49,657 nucleotides of DNA from DASRQK01 sp964436635 (GCA_964436635.1 CAYTDM010000017.1:1-49657), one strand, 5' to 3'. Counted from the first letter of the stretch, positions 1-9,853 are shown. The notes: generated by a model from the letters alone, not told the origin. A program made the numbers and translations.

Positions 1-1084
1 GACCGGCAGCTCCAGCAGCCCCGGTTGCTCCGCGTTCTCCTTGGGCACCGGTAGCTCCACGTTCACCTTGTAATCCTTGAGGGCCTTGAACACCGGTAGC
101 TCCGCGTTCTCCTTGTGGACCTGCAGCTCCAGAAGCACCAGTAGCACCTCTTTCTCCTTGTAGGCCTCTAATGTTTCCAACAGATGCGCCCCAAGAGCCT
201 CCAATTTTTTCGTAAATATTGCCCGTTAGAACGTCAAGATAGACGTCACCTTCTATCCCAATAGAATTATTTGGCAAGCCACTTCCTTGATAAAATGAGG
301 TAGCCTTTAATGACGTTCCTGTGCCCCAATCATTTCCTGATTTAGGGCCATATAACAAATAGCTGGATGAGTCTAAGTAAAAATCACCTTCTTTACCCAA
401 AGAAGAATTCGGTGCAGCATTCCCTGTAAGAATCCCTGAACCGTCACTGCCTTTTAAATTATCTATAAAATCTGACTCTGTTTTGCCAGCGTTGCCAGGC
501 AAATCCAACCATATCTCATACGCAGATTTAGAGGGTGAAGAAACTGGTATCTGTATCGTAACTGGAGAACCAGACTCATTTGTATAAGTTAAAGTGCCAT
601 TTCCATTATCTACTAAAGATGTAATGGATTCTGTTGCTTTAACAGCATTGTTCAGGCTGATCGTTTGTGGATTGCCATTAATATCTTGAAAGGAAATGGT
701 GTGAGAATTCGGATCATAAGAAATCGCTGTACTTGCAGGTCCTCCTGGACTTCCTGAAGCAGAAACAGCCACCCAACGAGCACCATTGTTATAATAAATA
801 CCAGGAGCGACATCGTTCACACTCGCAGTATTATACACCATCATCCCTTCAATGTGTGAAGTCATTGGATGTGGGTCGGTAAGTTTTCTTAGAGGAAGCC
901 TAACATGCAATAATCCTTTGTTTGTACTCTCAAGTTCAAGGATTGCATCTTTAGTTGGTAAAATTTGACCTTGTGTAGTATTATCACGAACTTTTTGTTG
1001 TGCCGAAAGAATTCCAACAAAGCAAAAAGTAATTAAAGCGGTTAATACTAATTTTCGATAAAGTTTAAATAAACTTATATTCAT
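1..1084 (-). CDS. Secreted protein with collagen-like Gly-X-Y tail (C-terminus outside window)
   Basis: About 361 residues are visible from an ATG at 1084; the gene runs off the left edge with no stop. Residues 1-24 form a hydrophobic signal peptide ending in SAQQ. The middle has beta-rich segments of the kind seen in Bacteroidota surface proteins, including ISFQDINGNPQTISL. From about position 166 down to 1 every third residue is Gly, with repeated GERGATG, GPQGLQG and GAAGAAG triplets, typical of collagen-like stalks. These usually build trimeric surface fibres or appendages, so that role is inferred. The repeat region is more GC-rich than its surroundings. A possible minus-strand -7 box (TATTTTTG, 1214-1221) lies about 130 nt upstream. 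The substrate or partner is unknown. Confidence 0.85.
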   Translation of the reverse strand, partial: MNISLFKLYRKLVLTALITFCFVGILSAQQKVRDNTTQGQILPTKDAILELESTNKGLLHVRLPLRKLTDPHPMTSHIEGMMVYNTASVNDVAPGIYYNNGARWVAVSASGSPGGPASTAISYDPNSHTISFQDINGNPQTISLNNAVKATESITSLVDNGNGTLTYTNESGSPVTIQIPVSSPSKSAYEIWLDLPGNAGKTESDFIDNLKGSDGSGILTGNAAPNSSLGKEGDFYLDSSSYLLYGPKSGNDWGTGTSLKATSFYQGSGLPNNSIGIEGDVYLDVLTGNIYEKIGGSWGASVGNIRGLQGERGATGASGAAGPQGERGATGVQGPQGLQGERGATGAQGERGATGAAGAAG

Positions 1085-1368
1085 ACAAGGTTTAAGTATT
1101 TTTTAGTTACATCAAAATGTAGACTTAAAATTTTATTATAATTTTGGTTAAGCAACAATTTTAAATTCAACACATTAATCACATGATTACGTGAATTGAA
1201 TTAAATTGACGGCCAAAAATACTTATCTCATAGGGTTACAATCTACACTTTTGCTTTAAATAAATTAATTTGTAGACATTGAACTACAAGAAATTAAGCA
1301 CTGTAAATCAACTGAATAATAAAATAAACGATTGGTAAATGAAGGTAGTTATTGAATAATAAGTTTCC

Positions 1369-3756
1369 TTATTCGCAATTAGTTTTGTAATATTTAATTG
1401 CTCGCGCAAAATTTTCTAAGGCTGCTAAGTTTATAAAGTAACAGCCTTCTTCCTGATTGCCAGTCTGTATCAAACTTACGCCGAGTAGGTATTCGGTGAG
1501 CCCGCCAGATAGACCTGGCTTATTAATTGCTTTTTTGAAAATTGGGATGGCCTTCTGATAATTAAGTTTGTTATAATAATAAATGGCCATATTTTGTAAT
1601 GCAAAAACATTTGTTGTGTCCACGTTTAGTGCATTTTGGAATAATTCAAAGGCTTCTTTATCGTTCCCTAAATCATATTGGGTTTGTGCGTCTACAAGAT
1701 ATTGGGTAATCTTTAAATTATTTAAGACCTCATTTACTATTGAGTCTTGTGGAAAATTTTGCGCAGCACGTTCTGCAAACGCTAACACACTTGCATGCTT
1801 TAGTCCGGCAGATTTTAATGCATTAATAGTAGTTTCAAAGGTGTTAGAAATTGGTTGCCTTGCGCTTGCTAAATACAAATCGTAAGACTCAAAAATACGA
1901 GTTGTATCTTTTCTTCTTCCCGCATACCGTATGAATTGATTATACCAACCTTCGTAAAATGGGGCTTCCTGAAAAGTCCTATTTAAGTAAATATATGCAC
2001 TGTCTGGGTTCCGACGTTCTTCAGCAATTAGGTATTTATAATAGTTTTCCCGTCCTAATTTACCATGAATGCTTCGACCTTTATCTAAATAACGAATTGC
2101 ATCTTCGTATCTCTTTTCACGGAAATAATAAATGCCCGTATATTCATCAAAGGAAATAGAAGTTTGCTTGGCGACATTTGGAATTTTGGGCTGAAAATTT
2201 GCTAATTGATCACCTGTAAGCTGCCCACCTGCATTCACATCTATTTTATCTTTAATAACAATGAATTCAATTTTAGCTGTTCGATCTGCTTGCCACAAAA
2301 TTAAACTGCTTACCACGCCGATGAGTACGATGGTAGCCAAACTAATTTTAATTGAAACAAATGATTTCGGTGCAAGTATATTGGCGTTTTTTGCATCCAA
2401 ATTTTCAGCTTTACTGCCTTTATTTACATTTAAAATAGTCAACATCATCAGCATCGCAAACCCTAATTGCATGGTTGGGCGGTGCAAAGGAAAATTTATT
2501 AAAGCATCAATGGAGTAAACTAAGAATAAGGACAAAGCAAGAAATGCAATGAATTGATTTAAGTTGCTTTTATTCGCTCTAATTCTATTTACATTGATAT
2601 AAAATAATAATATAAAAATAAACCCATATAATAAACCATTTATCCATCCGGTTTCTGCCAAAATTTCTATAAAATCATTGTGTGCATTGATGGAAAACAC
2701 ATATCTATTTTTGCCATATGGTATTTGTTCAATCATCCAATTCCCTATTCCTACCCCAAGAACAGGATGAGCTTTAGCGATTTCTATCCCATTTTCCCAA
2801 AACCAAAATCGAGCTTGTGTAGAACTTTGTTCCAAAGTAATTTGGGCGACGCGAGCTGCCGTTGATTCAAATCTACCTTCACGTCCGCTGTTTTGTAAAA
2901 CATAATTTGCCGACAGAAATGAGAAAATAATTGGCAAAAACACAAAGGCAACTTTATACAGAATTGCATTCAGTTGTTTTCTAAATGAAAATAGATAATA
3001 GCCATATACGAGGAATATTACTGGCAAAGTGATGATGGCGGTACGAGCATTTATAATAAAGATACAAAAGAATATAAAGAACAATGCGATCGATAAAAAC
3101 CACTTTCTGAAACCTTGATATTGCGTAATCGCAAACAAAATAAATGGCACTTTTAACAACAATCCAGAAGACATGATATTCATATTTCCTGCATTCCCTT
3201 CTAACACACTGCCGTTTAAAAATTGTTGAATGAGGTGTTCATCTGTCAATGATTTTATTTGTGAAAATATCAAGGAAGCTTGAAATAACCCTACAAATCC
3301 AATTATAAATCCGGCTTGAGCGATTAAGTGAAGCCTATTGTGAAACAATATACAAAGATTAAAGATCATAGTACAGATGATCAACATCTGAGTGAAGTTC
3401 ACTATCGCTAAGCTCAAATTATGGGCTGCAATCATGGACAAGCCACATAAAGCTATAAAACCTACATAAAGTTTGGATACAAGATTATTTAAAAGAATTT
3501 GTTTCAGGTTTAAGTTGAATTGGTCCTTATTCAAATAGATAAAACCCAATACAACCAGATTGACCACACTAATTATGAAATATTGCAATCGCACTATTTC
3601 AAATCGATTATCGCCTCTTTGTATCATATCGATCGAATAATACAAGAAGACAATAAATAATATGATTTTATCCAGACGAGAAACGATCCAGTTATTCACT
3701 GAAGGCAATGAATTAGGATGAGATGTTTGTCGACTCTTCTTAGCGCTTTGATTCAT
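1369..3756 (-). CDS. O-antigen ligase/polymerase (Wzy_C) family membrane protein with C-terminal TPRs
   Basis: 795 residues. The first ~460 hold ten or more hydrophobic segments. Around residues 357-370 lies NAHNDFIEILAETG, the conserved periplasmic-loop signature of the O-antigen ligase/Wzy_C family, preceded by HPVLGVGIGNW. A last membrane segment (~residues 470-490) is followed by a ~300-residue soluble tail with TPR-like helices, for example YDLGNDKEAFELFQNAL and KLNYQKAIPIFKKAI. Such proteins polymerise or transfer glycans at the periplasmic face of the inner membrane, and some members glycosylate proteins; the sequence does not say which applies here. It follows the large surface-protein gene by 42 bp but has its own promoter-like boxes at 3768-3797. 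Confidence 0.85.
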   Translation of the reverse strand: MNQSAKKSRQTSHPNSLPSVNNWIVSRLDKIILFIVFLYYSIDMIQRGDNRFEIVRLQYFIISVVNLVVLGFIYLNKDQFNLNLKQILLNNLVSKLYVGFIALCGLSMIAAHNLSLAIVNFTQMLIICTMIFNLCILFHNRLHLIAQAGFIIGFVGLFQASLIFSQIKSLTDEHLIQQFLNGSVLEGNAGNMNIMSSGLLLKVPFILFAITQYQGFRKWFLSIALFFIFFCIFIINARTAIITLPVIFLVYGYYLFSFRKQLNAILYKVAFVFLPIIFSFLSANYVLQNSGREGRFESTAARVAQITLEQSSTQARFWFWENGIEIAKAHPVLGVGIGNWMIEQIPYGKNRYVFSINAHNDFIEILAETGWINGLLYGFIFILLFYINVNRIRANKSNLNQFIAFLALSLFLVYSIDALINFPLHRPTMQLGFAMLMMLTILNVNKGSKAENLDAKNANILAPKSFVSIKISLATIVLIGVVSSLILWQADRTAKIEFIVIKDKIDVNAGGQLTGDQLANFQPKIPNVAKQTSISFDEYTGIYYFREKRYEDAIRYLDKGRSIHGKLGRENYYKYLIAEERRNPDSAYIYLNRTFQEAPFYEGWYNQFIRYAGRRKDTTRIFESYDLYLASARQPISNTFETTINALKSAGLKHASVLAFAERAAQNFPQDSIVNEVLNNLKITQYLVDAQTQYDLGNDKEAFELFQNALNVDTTNVFALQNMAIYYYNKLNYQKAIPIFKKAINKPGLSGGLTEYLLGVSLIQTGNQEEGCYFINLAALENFARAIKYYKTNCE

Positions 3757-3767
3757 AATTTGGTTCC

Positions 3768-3797
3768 CAAAATTAATGAAACTTTGAGGTTTAACAA
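3768..3797 (-). promoter_or_regulatory. Bacteroidota-type promoter for the O-antigen ligase-like gene
   Basis: On the minus strand TTTG (complement of 3795-3798) and TAATTTTG (complement of 3768-3775) are separated by 19 bp, matching the TTTG / TAnnTTTG sigma-factor consensus of Bacteroidota. The start codon is at 3756, so the leader would be only a few nucleotides. The -33 box touches the stop codon region of the upstream gene. Confidence 0.55.
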
Positions 3798-3798
3798 A

Positions 3799-6700
3799 TT
3801 AATTACCACCACCAATTCTTTGTCGAATCATAGGATTGGATATTAATTTACTTGATGGAGCGGGACAATTTTTTACAGTCAACTCAAATTGGACTGTATC
3901 CGAGCATGATTCTTCGGTTTTTGTATACGATATCATAGTAGTGCCAATCGCTAAACCGGTCACTATGCCTGTTTCGTCGATGGTTGCTACACTGGTATTT
4001 GAGCTTGACCAAACCCCTCCCTCGATCAAATTACTTAATGCTAAAGTACTTCCAACACACACTTCATTCGAGTTTCCAGCAGCAGTAATAGCTGGCAGGT
4101 TGATATTGATCAACTTAATCGTTATTTTAGTTTTCGGGCTCGGATAAGTCACCACATCGCCGGATCGCTTATTCGATATTCTATATTCAGCTTCAAAAAC
4201 TCCTGCAGTAAACGAGGGGTCGGGAACAAATGTAAATTGTCCTAATGCATCGACTTGAAGCGTACCCTTTCCCGGAATCGTTAAAGAGGTAGTATTATTA
4301 GTAGGATTGGACAAATTAGTATAATCGAATAATTTTATAGTATTTAACAACAAGACAAATGGATCACCGGCTACTGGATCTGCTGGTGTCGCGTAGTCAT
4401 CTATGTGAAAAGATATAGAGAGTAAGTCGGCAGGGTCACACACAATAGTTGAATAGGGAAGAGTAATAGGTGGCGAGCCTGCATAAGTCGGCGGCGCTTC
4501 GCAATTATATGAACTTAATTCCTGCGGGGACATGGCACCTGGTCGAATAACATTCTGCGTAGTAGCCCCTGGTGCGTCAAACAATCCACTTGCAGGAGGG
4601 CTTGCATCGTAAAATAAGATTTGTTCCGTTGCACTGCTGCCGATGAAACTTCCCGCGCTATTGTTATTTGTATTTCCAGTAAAGTAGAAAACGCCATAGC
4701 CAGAGATGTGTCCTGAATTTCTAAAATTCATACCTTGAGTAAAGCCCGTTTTGCCAGAAATAAAAAAAGACGAGGAACCTTCTATCACTAAACCGTCTGG
4801 ACGACCTCCAGTTGAACTCGTCCCAAAAGAATTGATCAACCCATTATTTGTAGCACTACCATTCCCTACGAAGAACGTCTTACAATCAATGGTACAGTTA
4901 TTCACTAAAATATTTCCTGCTGCATTTTGTTGAAATTCACCAGTGATACTAATCAAACCATTGTTATACACTTGATTAATCGATTGGTTCATCTTAAAAT
5001 TTCCTGAGGTTGGATGGGAAATCGTTAAGGTTCCATTGTTTGTTAACATGGGGCCATTATATTGCACTTCCGCTACATTGATAAACTCTAACAACCCATC
5101 ATTCGTAATGTATGTGGTGGAAGAAATATTACTAGCGGTATGGTGGACTTTCATTTCACCATAGTTATTCAGGGTCGATGAAATCCCACTAATTCTTCCA
5201 AATTCCCAATAGCCAAGATTATCTATGTTGCCCGAAAAATTCACGTTGCTATTGCTGGTGCCTTGAAAATGAATGGTTCCTCCAAGTTTGTTTTCCCAAT
5301 CGCCTCCTGCAACAGTAACACCATGGGAAACAATAAAATTACCTTCTGCATGATTGACCAGGGTAGATCCATTAAAACTAATTTGTCTTGCATTTAAATC
5401 ACCATAATTATGGATGACACTACCGTTTATTGTGGAAAATTGCCCCGAAATATTCATGGTTCCATAATTGAAGAGTTCTCCCGAAAATGTTTGAAGGTAC
5501 GGAGCAGAAATAGAACCAAAATTTAAAATCGTTAAATGTTTAGAGGCGCCTGAAATCATTGGAAAATTAGTAATCGTTCCATTATTTTTGATTACCCCAT
5601 CCAAATCTCCATTAATATAATTTACAGTCATAGTTGCCCCAGAAGAAACACAAATGGTTCCCCCATTCATCGTAACTCCACCTGACCAACTTCCTGATTC
5701 TAAACAATACACTTCACCAGCATTCACAACAATTACGCTTCCAGTTATAGGGTGCGTACAGGCATCACAAGCAAAAGCCATGGAGACTGAACTAACATTA
5801 TTATTTGAAACTGGATCGGTACCATCGTGCTGAACACTTACAGATTTAGTATAAGAACCTGTAGAGAGTCTTTCAGCCACCACATTCAAAGTAGCAGTTC
5901 CACCTGAATTTAGTGAACCTACATCCCATATTCCTGAATTAGAATTATAATTTCCTACAGAAGCTACGTGACTAACATATGCAAATCCAGAAGGCAATAG
6001 AGCATTCACTAACACGCCAGTTGCATTCTCGACAGATAAATTATTGACAGTGGTCGTGAATGTTACTTGTGATCCAATAGCTGGTGTATTATTATTAACC
6101 GTCACATTTAATCCTAAATCGACCGATGGAATAATAGGTGTAAATATTAATTCATGTGTATTATTAGACGGTTGGTTATCGACTTCTGATAATGTAAATA
6201 AAGAATTTAACTTATATGTCCCCGTGTTTAGTACTTTTGCTGTAACCTCTAAAGTTTGCTCCTGATCTTTTCCTAAGACGCCAACATTCCAAGCACCTGA
6301 ATTCACCGAATAACTTCCTATAGATGGTTGGCTACTTACATAAGCAAGCCCAGTTGGCACCAAATGATTAACTATTAAATTGGTTGCAGCGGAAGGCCCA
6401 GAATTCGCCACTTTAATGGTATAAGTTACATGACTACCAGCCACAGGTGACAAATTAGAAATGGTTTGTAATATACTCACATCTACAATTTCCTGTGGTG
6501 CCGGATTACTTATGTTAATATCTACGATTGCTGGCGTAGACGTTGTATATTGATCTGTGATTGTATATCTAAATTGATCTGGTCCTGAATAACTATTGTT
6601 TGGAGTATAGGTAATATTTGAAATTCCGTTTACAGTTACACTACCATTCGTTGGAGCCTGTGTAATATTAATACTGCTTAAATTAGAATAGGTGTCGTTC

Positions 6701-7404
6701 GTTAAAACATCAATTGTAATAGGAGTATTTAAAATGGTCGACACAACATCATTTTTTGCTTCAGGTGGTTCAGCTTGAATCACATTTCCTGTAATCACCG
6801 GGGTTTGCGAAAAATTGTTGTTCGCATTCGAATTCATCATTCTTTTTATCTGAAATTCTAACCCATAATCAGCAAATGCATAAATTCGTATTTTTAATGG
6901 CTGAGTTGGAATAATAGGATTTAATCCTGAAATATTAGCAGAAACTGACGTCCAACTTGTTGACAAAACAGTGCTTGGGTGAGCAATTTGATAAGTCGCA
7001 AAGTTGTCTTTTGAAATTCGAATTTGAAATTGCGCATTATCACCCCATTGCTTTTTAACGTAAAAATTAAAATTCTGCAATTGCAACATATAACCAGATT
7101 GCGGAGAAACCGTTATTTCTATATATCGGTCAACGTTTAATCCACCATTTGACCAATTTAGAAATTGAAAAAAATTATTTTGATTATCCCAGTTTTGATG
7201 CGCAATAGTCACTCCACCACCTGTTGTGATATTTGATGCAATGACATTAGAATTTAATATGGTTGGAGTAAAGTTAACATTGGGCCATCTGACTAGATTA
7301 CTTTGAGCCAGGCTAACAAATGAGGAACCCATTGTTAATAATAACATAAAAAAATATGGCATCCAGATGTTTAAAAATCCCTTTCGAATACCCAGTTTGA
7401 ACAT
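3799..7404 (-). CDS. Large multidomain secreted/surface protein (cadherin-like, two DUF11, beta-helix-like, Big_2)
   Basis: 1201 residues from ATG 7404; a TTG four codons upstream is possible but less likely. A signal peptide ends near SFVSLAQS. In order: an N-terminal beta-rich domain (~30-205); a cadherin-like unit (~210-310, with DVLTNDTYS and GPDQFRYTITDQY); two DUF11 repeats (~312-425 and ~430-545, each with ATN/ATGVLV and GLAYVS/GFAYVS elements); a long Asn/Gly-rich region of short strands (INNGTI, NYGTMNISG, NNGLINS) resembling a right-handed beta-helix (~565-900); a prealbumin-like stretch; and a C-terminal Big_2 Ig-like domain (SNTSVATIDETGIVTGLA). No C-terminal type IX sorting domain is apparent: the protein ends IRQRIGGGN. 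An adhesin or matrix role is inferred from architecture only. Confidence 0.85.
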   Translation of the reverse strand: MFKLGIRKGFLNIWMPYFFMLLLTMGSSFVSLAQSNLVRWPNVNFTPTILNSNVIASNITTGGGVTIAHQNWDNQNNFFQFLNWSNGGLNVDRYIEITVSPQSGYMLQLQNFNFYVKKQWGDNAQFQIRISKDNFATYQIAHPSTVLSTSWTSVSANISGLNPIIPTQPLKIRIYAFADYGLEFQIKRMMNSNANNNFSQTPVITGNVIQAEPPEAKNDVVSTILNTPITIDVLTNDTYSNLSSINITQAPTNGSVTVNGISNITYTPNNSYSGPDQFRYTITDQYTTSTPAIVDINISNPAPQEIVDVSILQTISNLSPVAGSHVTYTIKVANSGPSAATNLIVNHLVPTGLAYVSSQPSIGSYSVNSGAWNVGVLGKDQEQTLEVTAKVLNTGTYKLNSLFTLSEVDNQPSNNTHELIFTPIIPSVDLGLNVTVNNNTPAIGSQVTFTTTVNNLSVENATGVLVNALLPSGFAYVSHVASVGNYNSNSGIWDVGSLNSGGTATLNVVAERLSTGSYTKSVSVQHDGTDPVSNNNVSSVSMAFACDACTHPITGSVIVVNAGEVYCLESGSWSGGVTMNGGTICVSSGATMTVNYINGDLDGVIKNNGTITNFPMISGASKHLTILNFGSISAPYLQTFSGELFNYGTMNISGQFSTINGSVIHNYGDLNARQISFNGSTLVNHAEGNFIVSHGVTVAGGDWENKLGGTIHFQGTSNSNVNFSGNIDNLGYWEFGRISGISSTLNNYGEMKVHHTASNISSTTYITNDGLLEFINVAEVQYNGPMLTNNGTLTISHPTSGNFKMNQSINQVYNNGLISITGEFQQNAAGNILVNNCTIDCKTFFVGNGSATNNGLINSFGTSSTGGRPDGLVIEGSSSFFISGKTGFTQGMNFRNSGHISGYGVFYFTGNTNNNSAGSFIGSSATEQILFYDASPPASGLFDAPGATTQNVIRPGAMSPQELSSYNCEAPPTYAGSPPITLPYSTIVCDPADLLSISFHIDDYATPADPVAGDPFVLLLNTIKLFDYTNLSNPTNNTTSLTIPGKGTLQVDALGQFTFVPDPSFTAGVFEAEYRISNKRSGDVVTYPSPKTKITIKLININLPAITAAGNSNEVCVGSTLALSNLIEGGVWSSSNTSVATIDETGIVTGLAIGTTMISYTKTEESCSDTVQFELTVKNCPAPSSKLISNPMIRQRIGGGN

Positions 7405-7730
7405 GTTAATTAACAACTATATATTAAATTATTGGAATGTTTATAAGTGTGATCAGTTTATAATCGTTGTAAAAATATTTAAATTATTAAGACATTCTCA
7501 TTTCATATCAAAGCATAATTATATTTGTAGTTATTTGGCCACAAAATTCAACATCATAGGCAGTTAAATAACGAATCCTTGAAATATTTCTTGAAAATTT
7601 TGTTGCCAAAAATGAAACGAACAAAAATTATTTAAGTAAGTTTGTTCATATAATTTAATAAACACAGAAATTTAATATGTCTGGCTTTAAACGCATCCAC
7701 ACACGTCACAAATTGGAGGAAATTTAAATC
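7405..7730. other. 326-bp divergent intergenic region
   Basis: Very AT-rich spacer between the large surface-protein gene (minus) and khtT (plus). I see no coding potential or RNA gene. A plus-strand TATATTTG (7520-7527) fits the -7 consensus but lacks a clear -33 box; it would give khtT a leader of about 200 nt. A GGAGGA Shine-Dalgarno-like sequence (7715-7720) precedes the khtT start by 10 nt. No good minus-strand promoter was recognised. Confidence 0.5.
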
Positions 7731-8207
7731 ATGTCAATAGTTAGAGAAACCGACCTTATTGGAATTGGTAAAAAGTATCAAATCGAAACCGATGCCGGAG
7801 ATCAAATGGTGGTCGTCATTCACGATGACGGTAGGAGAGAATTATATCGTTACGATGAGGAAGAAAATGAGTCTCGCTGCGTGATGACCCTTTCAGATGA
7901 AGAGTCAAGACAGGTTGCTGGCATTATTGGAGGCTTATCATATAAACCCAAAGCCTTAGAAACCATAGAGGTAGCACTTGACGACCTAATCATCGAATGG
8001 ATCAAAGTGGAAAATACTGGTTTAAGCGCCAACAAATCTATTGGAGAGTTAGAGGTTCGTAAACGCACAGGTGCGACGATTATCGCTGCTATCCTTGATG
8101 GTGAAAGCACGATTAATCCAGGGCCAGATTATAAATTAATTGCTGGAGCCACTTTAGTGGTCGCTGGGAAAAGAAATCATATTCGATTATTAAAAGAGAT
8201 CCTATAA
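7731..8207 (+). CDS. khtT: K+/H+ antiporter regulatory subunit KhtT-like (RCK_C/TrkA-C domain)
   Basis: 158 residues, cytoplasmic. The N-terminal ~65 residues (MSIVRETDLIGIGKKYQI, then GDQMVVVIHDDGRRELY) match the KhtT-type N-domain. Residues ~75-158 form an RCK_C domain with NTGLSANKSIGELEVR and GPDYKLIAGATLVVAGK, the usual ligand-binding fold of TrkA-C proteins. In the known KhtTU system this subunit gates a K+/H+ antiporter in response to nucleotides and pH. The antiporter gene follows after 76 bp on the same strand, supporting the pairing. The start is fixed by GGAGGA ten nucleotides upstream. Confidence 0.88.
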   Translation: MSIVRETDLIGIGKKYQIETDAGDQMVVVIHDDGRRELYRYDEEENESRCVMTLSDEESRQVAGIIGGLSYKPKALETIEVALDDLIIEWIKVENTGLSANKSIGELEVRKRTGATIIAAILDGESTINPGPDYKLIAGATLVVAGKRNHIRLLKEIL

Positions 8208-8283
8208 AAAACGAAACGTTGATTATAACTATTTTATTCATTTAATCGAACTCATATTGTAAAAACTTGATAGAACATATTTA

Positions 8284-9513
8284 ATGGCGTCACACACCTT
8301 GATATTAGAAATAGGAGTCGCGGTAGGCTTGGTAGCTATGGTTGGATTAATTTCTAACAAGCTACGATTTTCTGTAATTCCCTTTTTTATATTAATAGGA
8401 ATGGTATTGGGCCAACATGCTCCGCAAATCGGGAATATAGATTTAACCTTTACAGAAAGTAAGCCCTTTATCGATTTTATGGGTAGGCTGGGTGTCTTAT
8501 TTTTACTCTTTTATTTGGGTTTAGAATTTTCCGTAGGCCGGTTAATGAAATCCGGAAAATCCATCGTAACGGGAGGCTCTATCTATGTATTTCTAAACTT
8601 TTGTTCGGGACTGTTAATGGGCTTCCTAATGGACTTGCCTTTTAAAGAAATCATGGTCGTATGCGGAATTATGACGAGCTCCTCTACTGCGATCGTCGCA
8701 AAAGTTTTAACCGACTTAAAAAGAACTGCAAATCCTGAAACGGAAGTGATCATGGGAATGATCATGTTTGATGATTTATTTATTGCCATGCACATATCGT
8801 TCCTTTCGGGACTCATTCTAACAGGGAGCAGCTCATTTTGGACCGTTTTAGGAACATCTCTCCTTGCATTGACCTTCATTTTAGCATTTCTCATCCTGGG
8901 GCGAAAATTAGTCCCAAGCATAGACCGAATTTTACAAGTAAATTCATCTGAAATCTTCATCCTCGTCATTTTTGCTTTATTATTTATCGTTGCTGGCTTT
9001 TCAGAAACGATTCATGTGGCGGAAGCGATCGGCGCACTCATGGCTGGTTTAGTGTTAGCAGATTCTCAATACATCAAAAAAATTGAACAAATGGTCTTGC
9101 CCTATAAGGACTTTTTCGGGGCCATGTTTTTCTTCAGTTTTGGATTAGCAATAGACCCGATGAGTCTAAGTGGTGCCCTGCTATGGGGAGGTATTGCGGC
9201 CTTGATCACCGTAATTTGTAATTTATTATCCGGCTATTTCGCCGCCAAATTTTCCGGATTAAAAAAGAAAGCAGCATTTGACATTGGCTTCACCTTAGCT
9301 GCCAGAGGAGAGTTTTCTATCATTATGGCAAATATTGGAAAAGCAGGAGGATTGTTACCAATTATCCAATCATTTGTAGTAGTATACGTATTGCTTTTAT
9401 CAATGATTGCCCCCTTATTGACTAAGGACTCAAGAAAAATTTGGCAACTCATATTTGGAAAAGATAAAACAGCGGTGCCAATCACAAAGAAATTAAGTGA
9501 TTTAGAATCTTAA
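8284..9513 (+). CDS. khtU: Cation/proton antiporter, KefB/KhtU type (Na_H_Exchanger family)
   Basis: 409 residues with about 12 hydrophobic segments. Signatures of the CPA2 family are visible: the gene opens with a helix ending in SNKLRFSVIPFFILIGMVLG, followed by FLLFYLGLEFSVGRL, SSSTAIVAKVL, IMFDDLFIA (membrane acidic residues of the ion path) and LAARGEFSIIMA near the C-terminus. It lacks the C-terminal RCK/TrkA-N domain of KefB/KefC, consistent with a separate regulatory subunit encoded just upstream. Role: K+ (or Na+) efflux coupled to proton entry at the inner membrane. Stop at 9513, four bases from the convergent sufT stop. Confidence 0.88.
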   Translation: MASHTLILEIGVAVGLVAMVGLISNKLRFSVIPFFILIGMVLGQHAPQIGNIDLTFTESKPFIDFMGRLGVLFLLFYLGLEFSVGRLMKSGKSIVTGGSIYVFLNFCSGLLMGFLMDLPFKEIMVVCGIMTSSSTAIVAKVLTDLKRTANPETEVIMGMIMFDDLFIAMHISFLSGLILTGSSSFWTVLGTSLLALTFILAFLILGRKLVPSIDRILQVNSSEIFILVIFALLFIVAGFSETIHVAEAIGALMAGLVLADSQYIKKIEQMVLPYKDFFGAMFFFSFGLAIDPMSLSGALLWGGIAALITVICNLLSGYFAAKFSGLKKKAAFDIGFTLAARGEFSIIMANIGKAGGLLPIIQSFVVVYVLLLSMIAPLLTKDSRKIWQLIFGKDKTAVPITKKLSDLES

Positions 9514-9517
9514 AAGC

Positions 9518-9838
9518 CTATAAAAAGCCTAATTCAAGTTGTGCCACTTCACTCATCATGCTCTTATCCCAGGCAGGATCGAAAGTTAATTCCACTAATG
9601 CGTTCGAAACTCCAGGAACACTCGCGACTTTTTGCTGGACTTCATCTATAATATTGCCAGCAACCGGACAATTGGGAGCAGTAAGAGTCATCACCACCTT
9701 TGCTGTGCCGTCAACTTTAGTGATAATTTCATACACCAATCCTAATTCACAGATATTTACTGGAATTTCAGGATCATATACACTTTCAAGCACTTTTTTT
9801 ATTTCTGGTGCCAAATTTAATGGATCGATGATTATCAT
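9518..9838 (-). CDS. sufT: SufT-like Fe-S cluster assembly/maturation protein (MIP18/DUF59 family)
   Basis: 106 residues, spanning a single DUF59 domain. Recognisable elements are SVYDPEIPVNICELGLVYEI, then VVMTLTAPNCPVAGNIIDEV with the conserved Cys in TAPNCP, and LVELTFDPAWDKSMMSE at the C-terminus. The family (SufT, YitW, PaaD-like) helps insert Fe-S clusters into target enzymes in the cytoplasm. It stands alone here, with no suf operon in the window. A promoter-like -7 box (9846-9853) lies seven bases from its ATG. PaaD is a less likely alternative because no phenylacetate genes are nearby. Confidence 0.85.
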   Translation of the reverse strand: MIIIDPLNLAPEIKKVLESVYDPEIPVNICELGLVYEIITKVDGTAKVVMTLTAPNCPVAGNIIDEVQQKVASVPGVSNALVELTFDPAWDKSMMSEVAQLELGFL

Positions 9839-9845
9839 ATGTAGA

Positions 9846-9853
9846 CAAATATA
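9846..9853 (-). promoter_or_regulatory. -7 promoter box (TATATTTG) upstream of sufT
   Basis: The minus-strand reading TATATTTG fits TAnnTTTG; a TTTG lies 22 bp further upstream (complement of 9876-9879). The ATG is at 9838, so transcription would begin about at the start codon. Confidence 0.5.

Noticed and set aside
1085..1368. RNA gene in the AT-rich spacer left of the O-antigen ligase-like gene
   Set aside because: No cloverleaf or stable stem was seen, only AT-rich sequence and a possible minus-strand promoter box.
8583..8969. A 128-residue minus-strand open frame inside khtU
   Set aside because: Antisense to a conserved transporter, Lys/Arg/Met-rich, with no recognisable motif.
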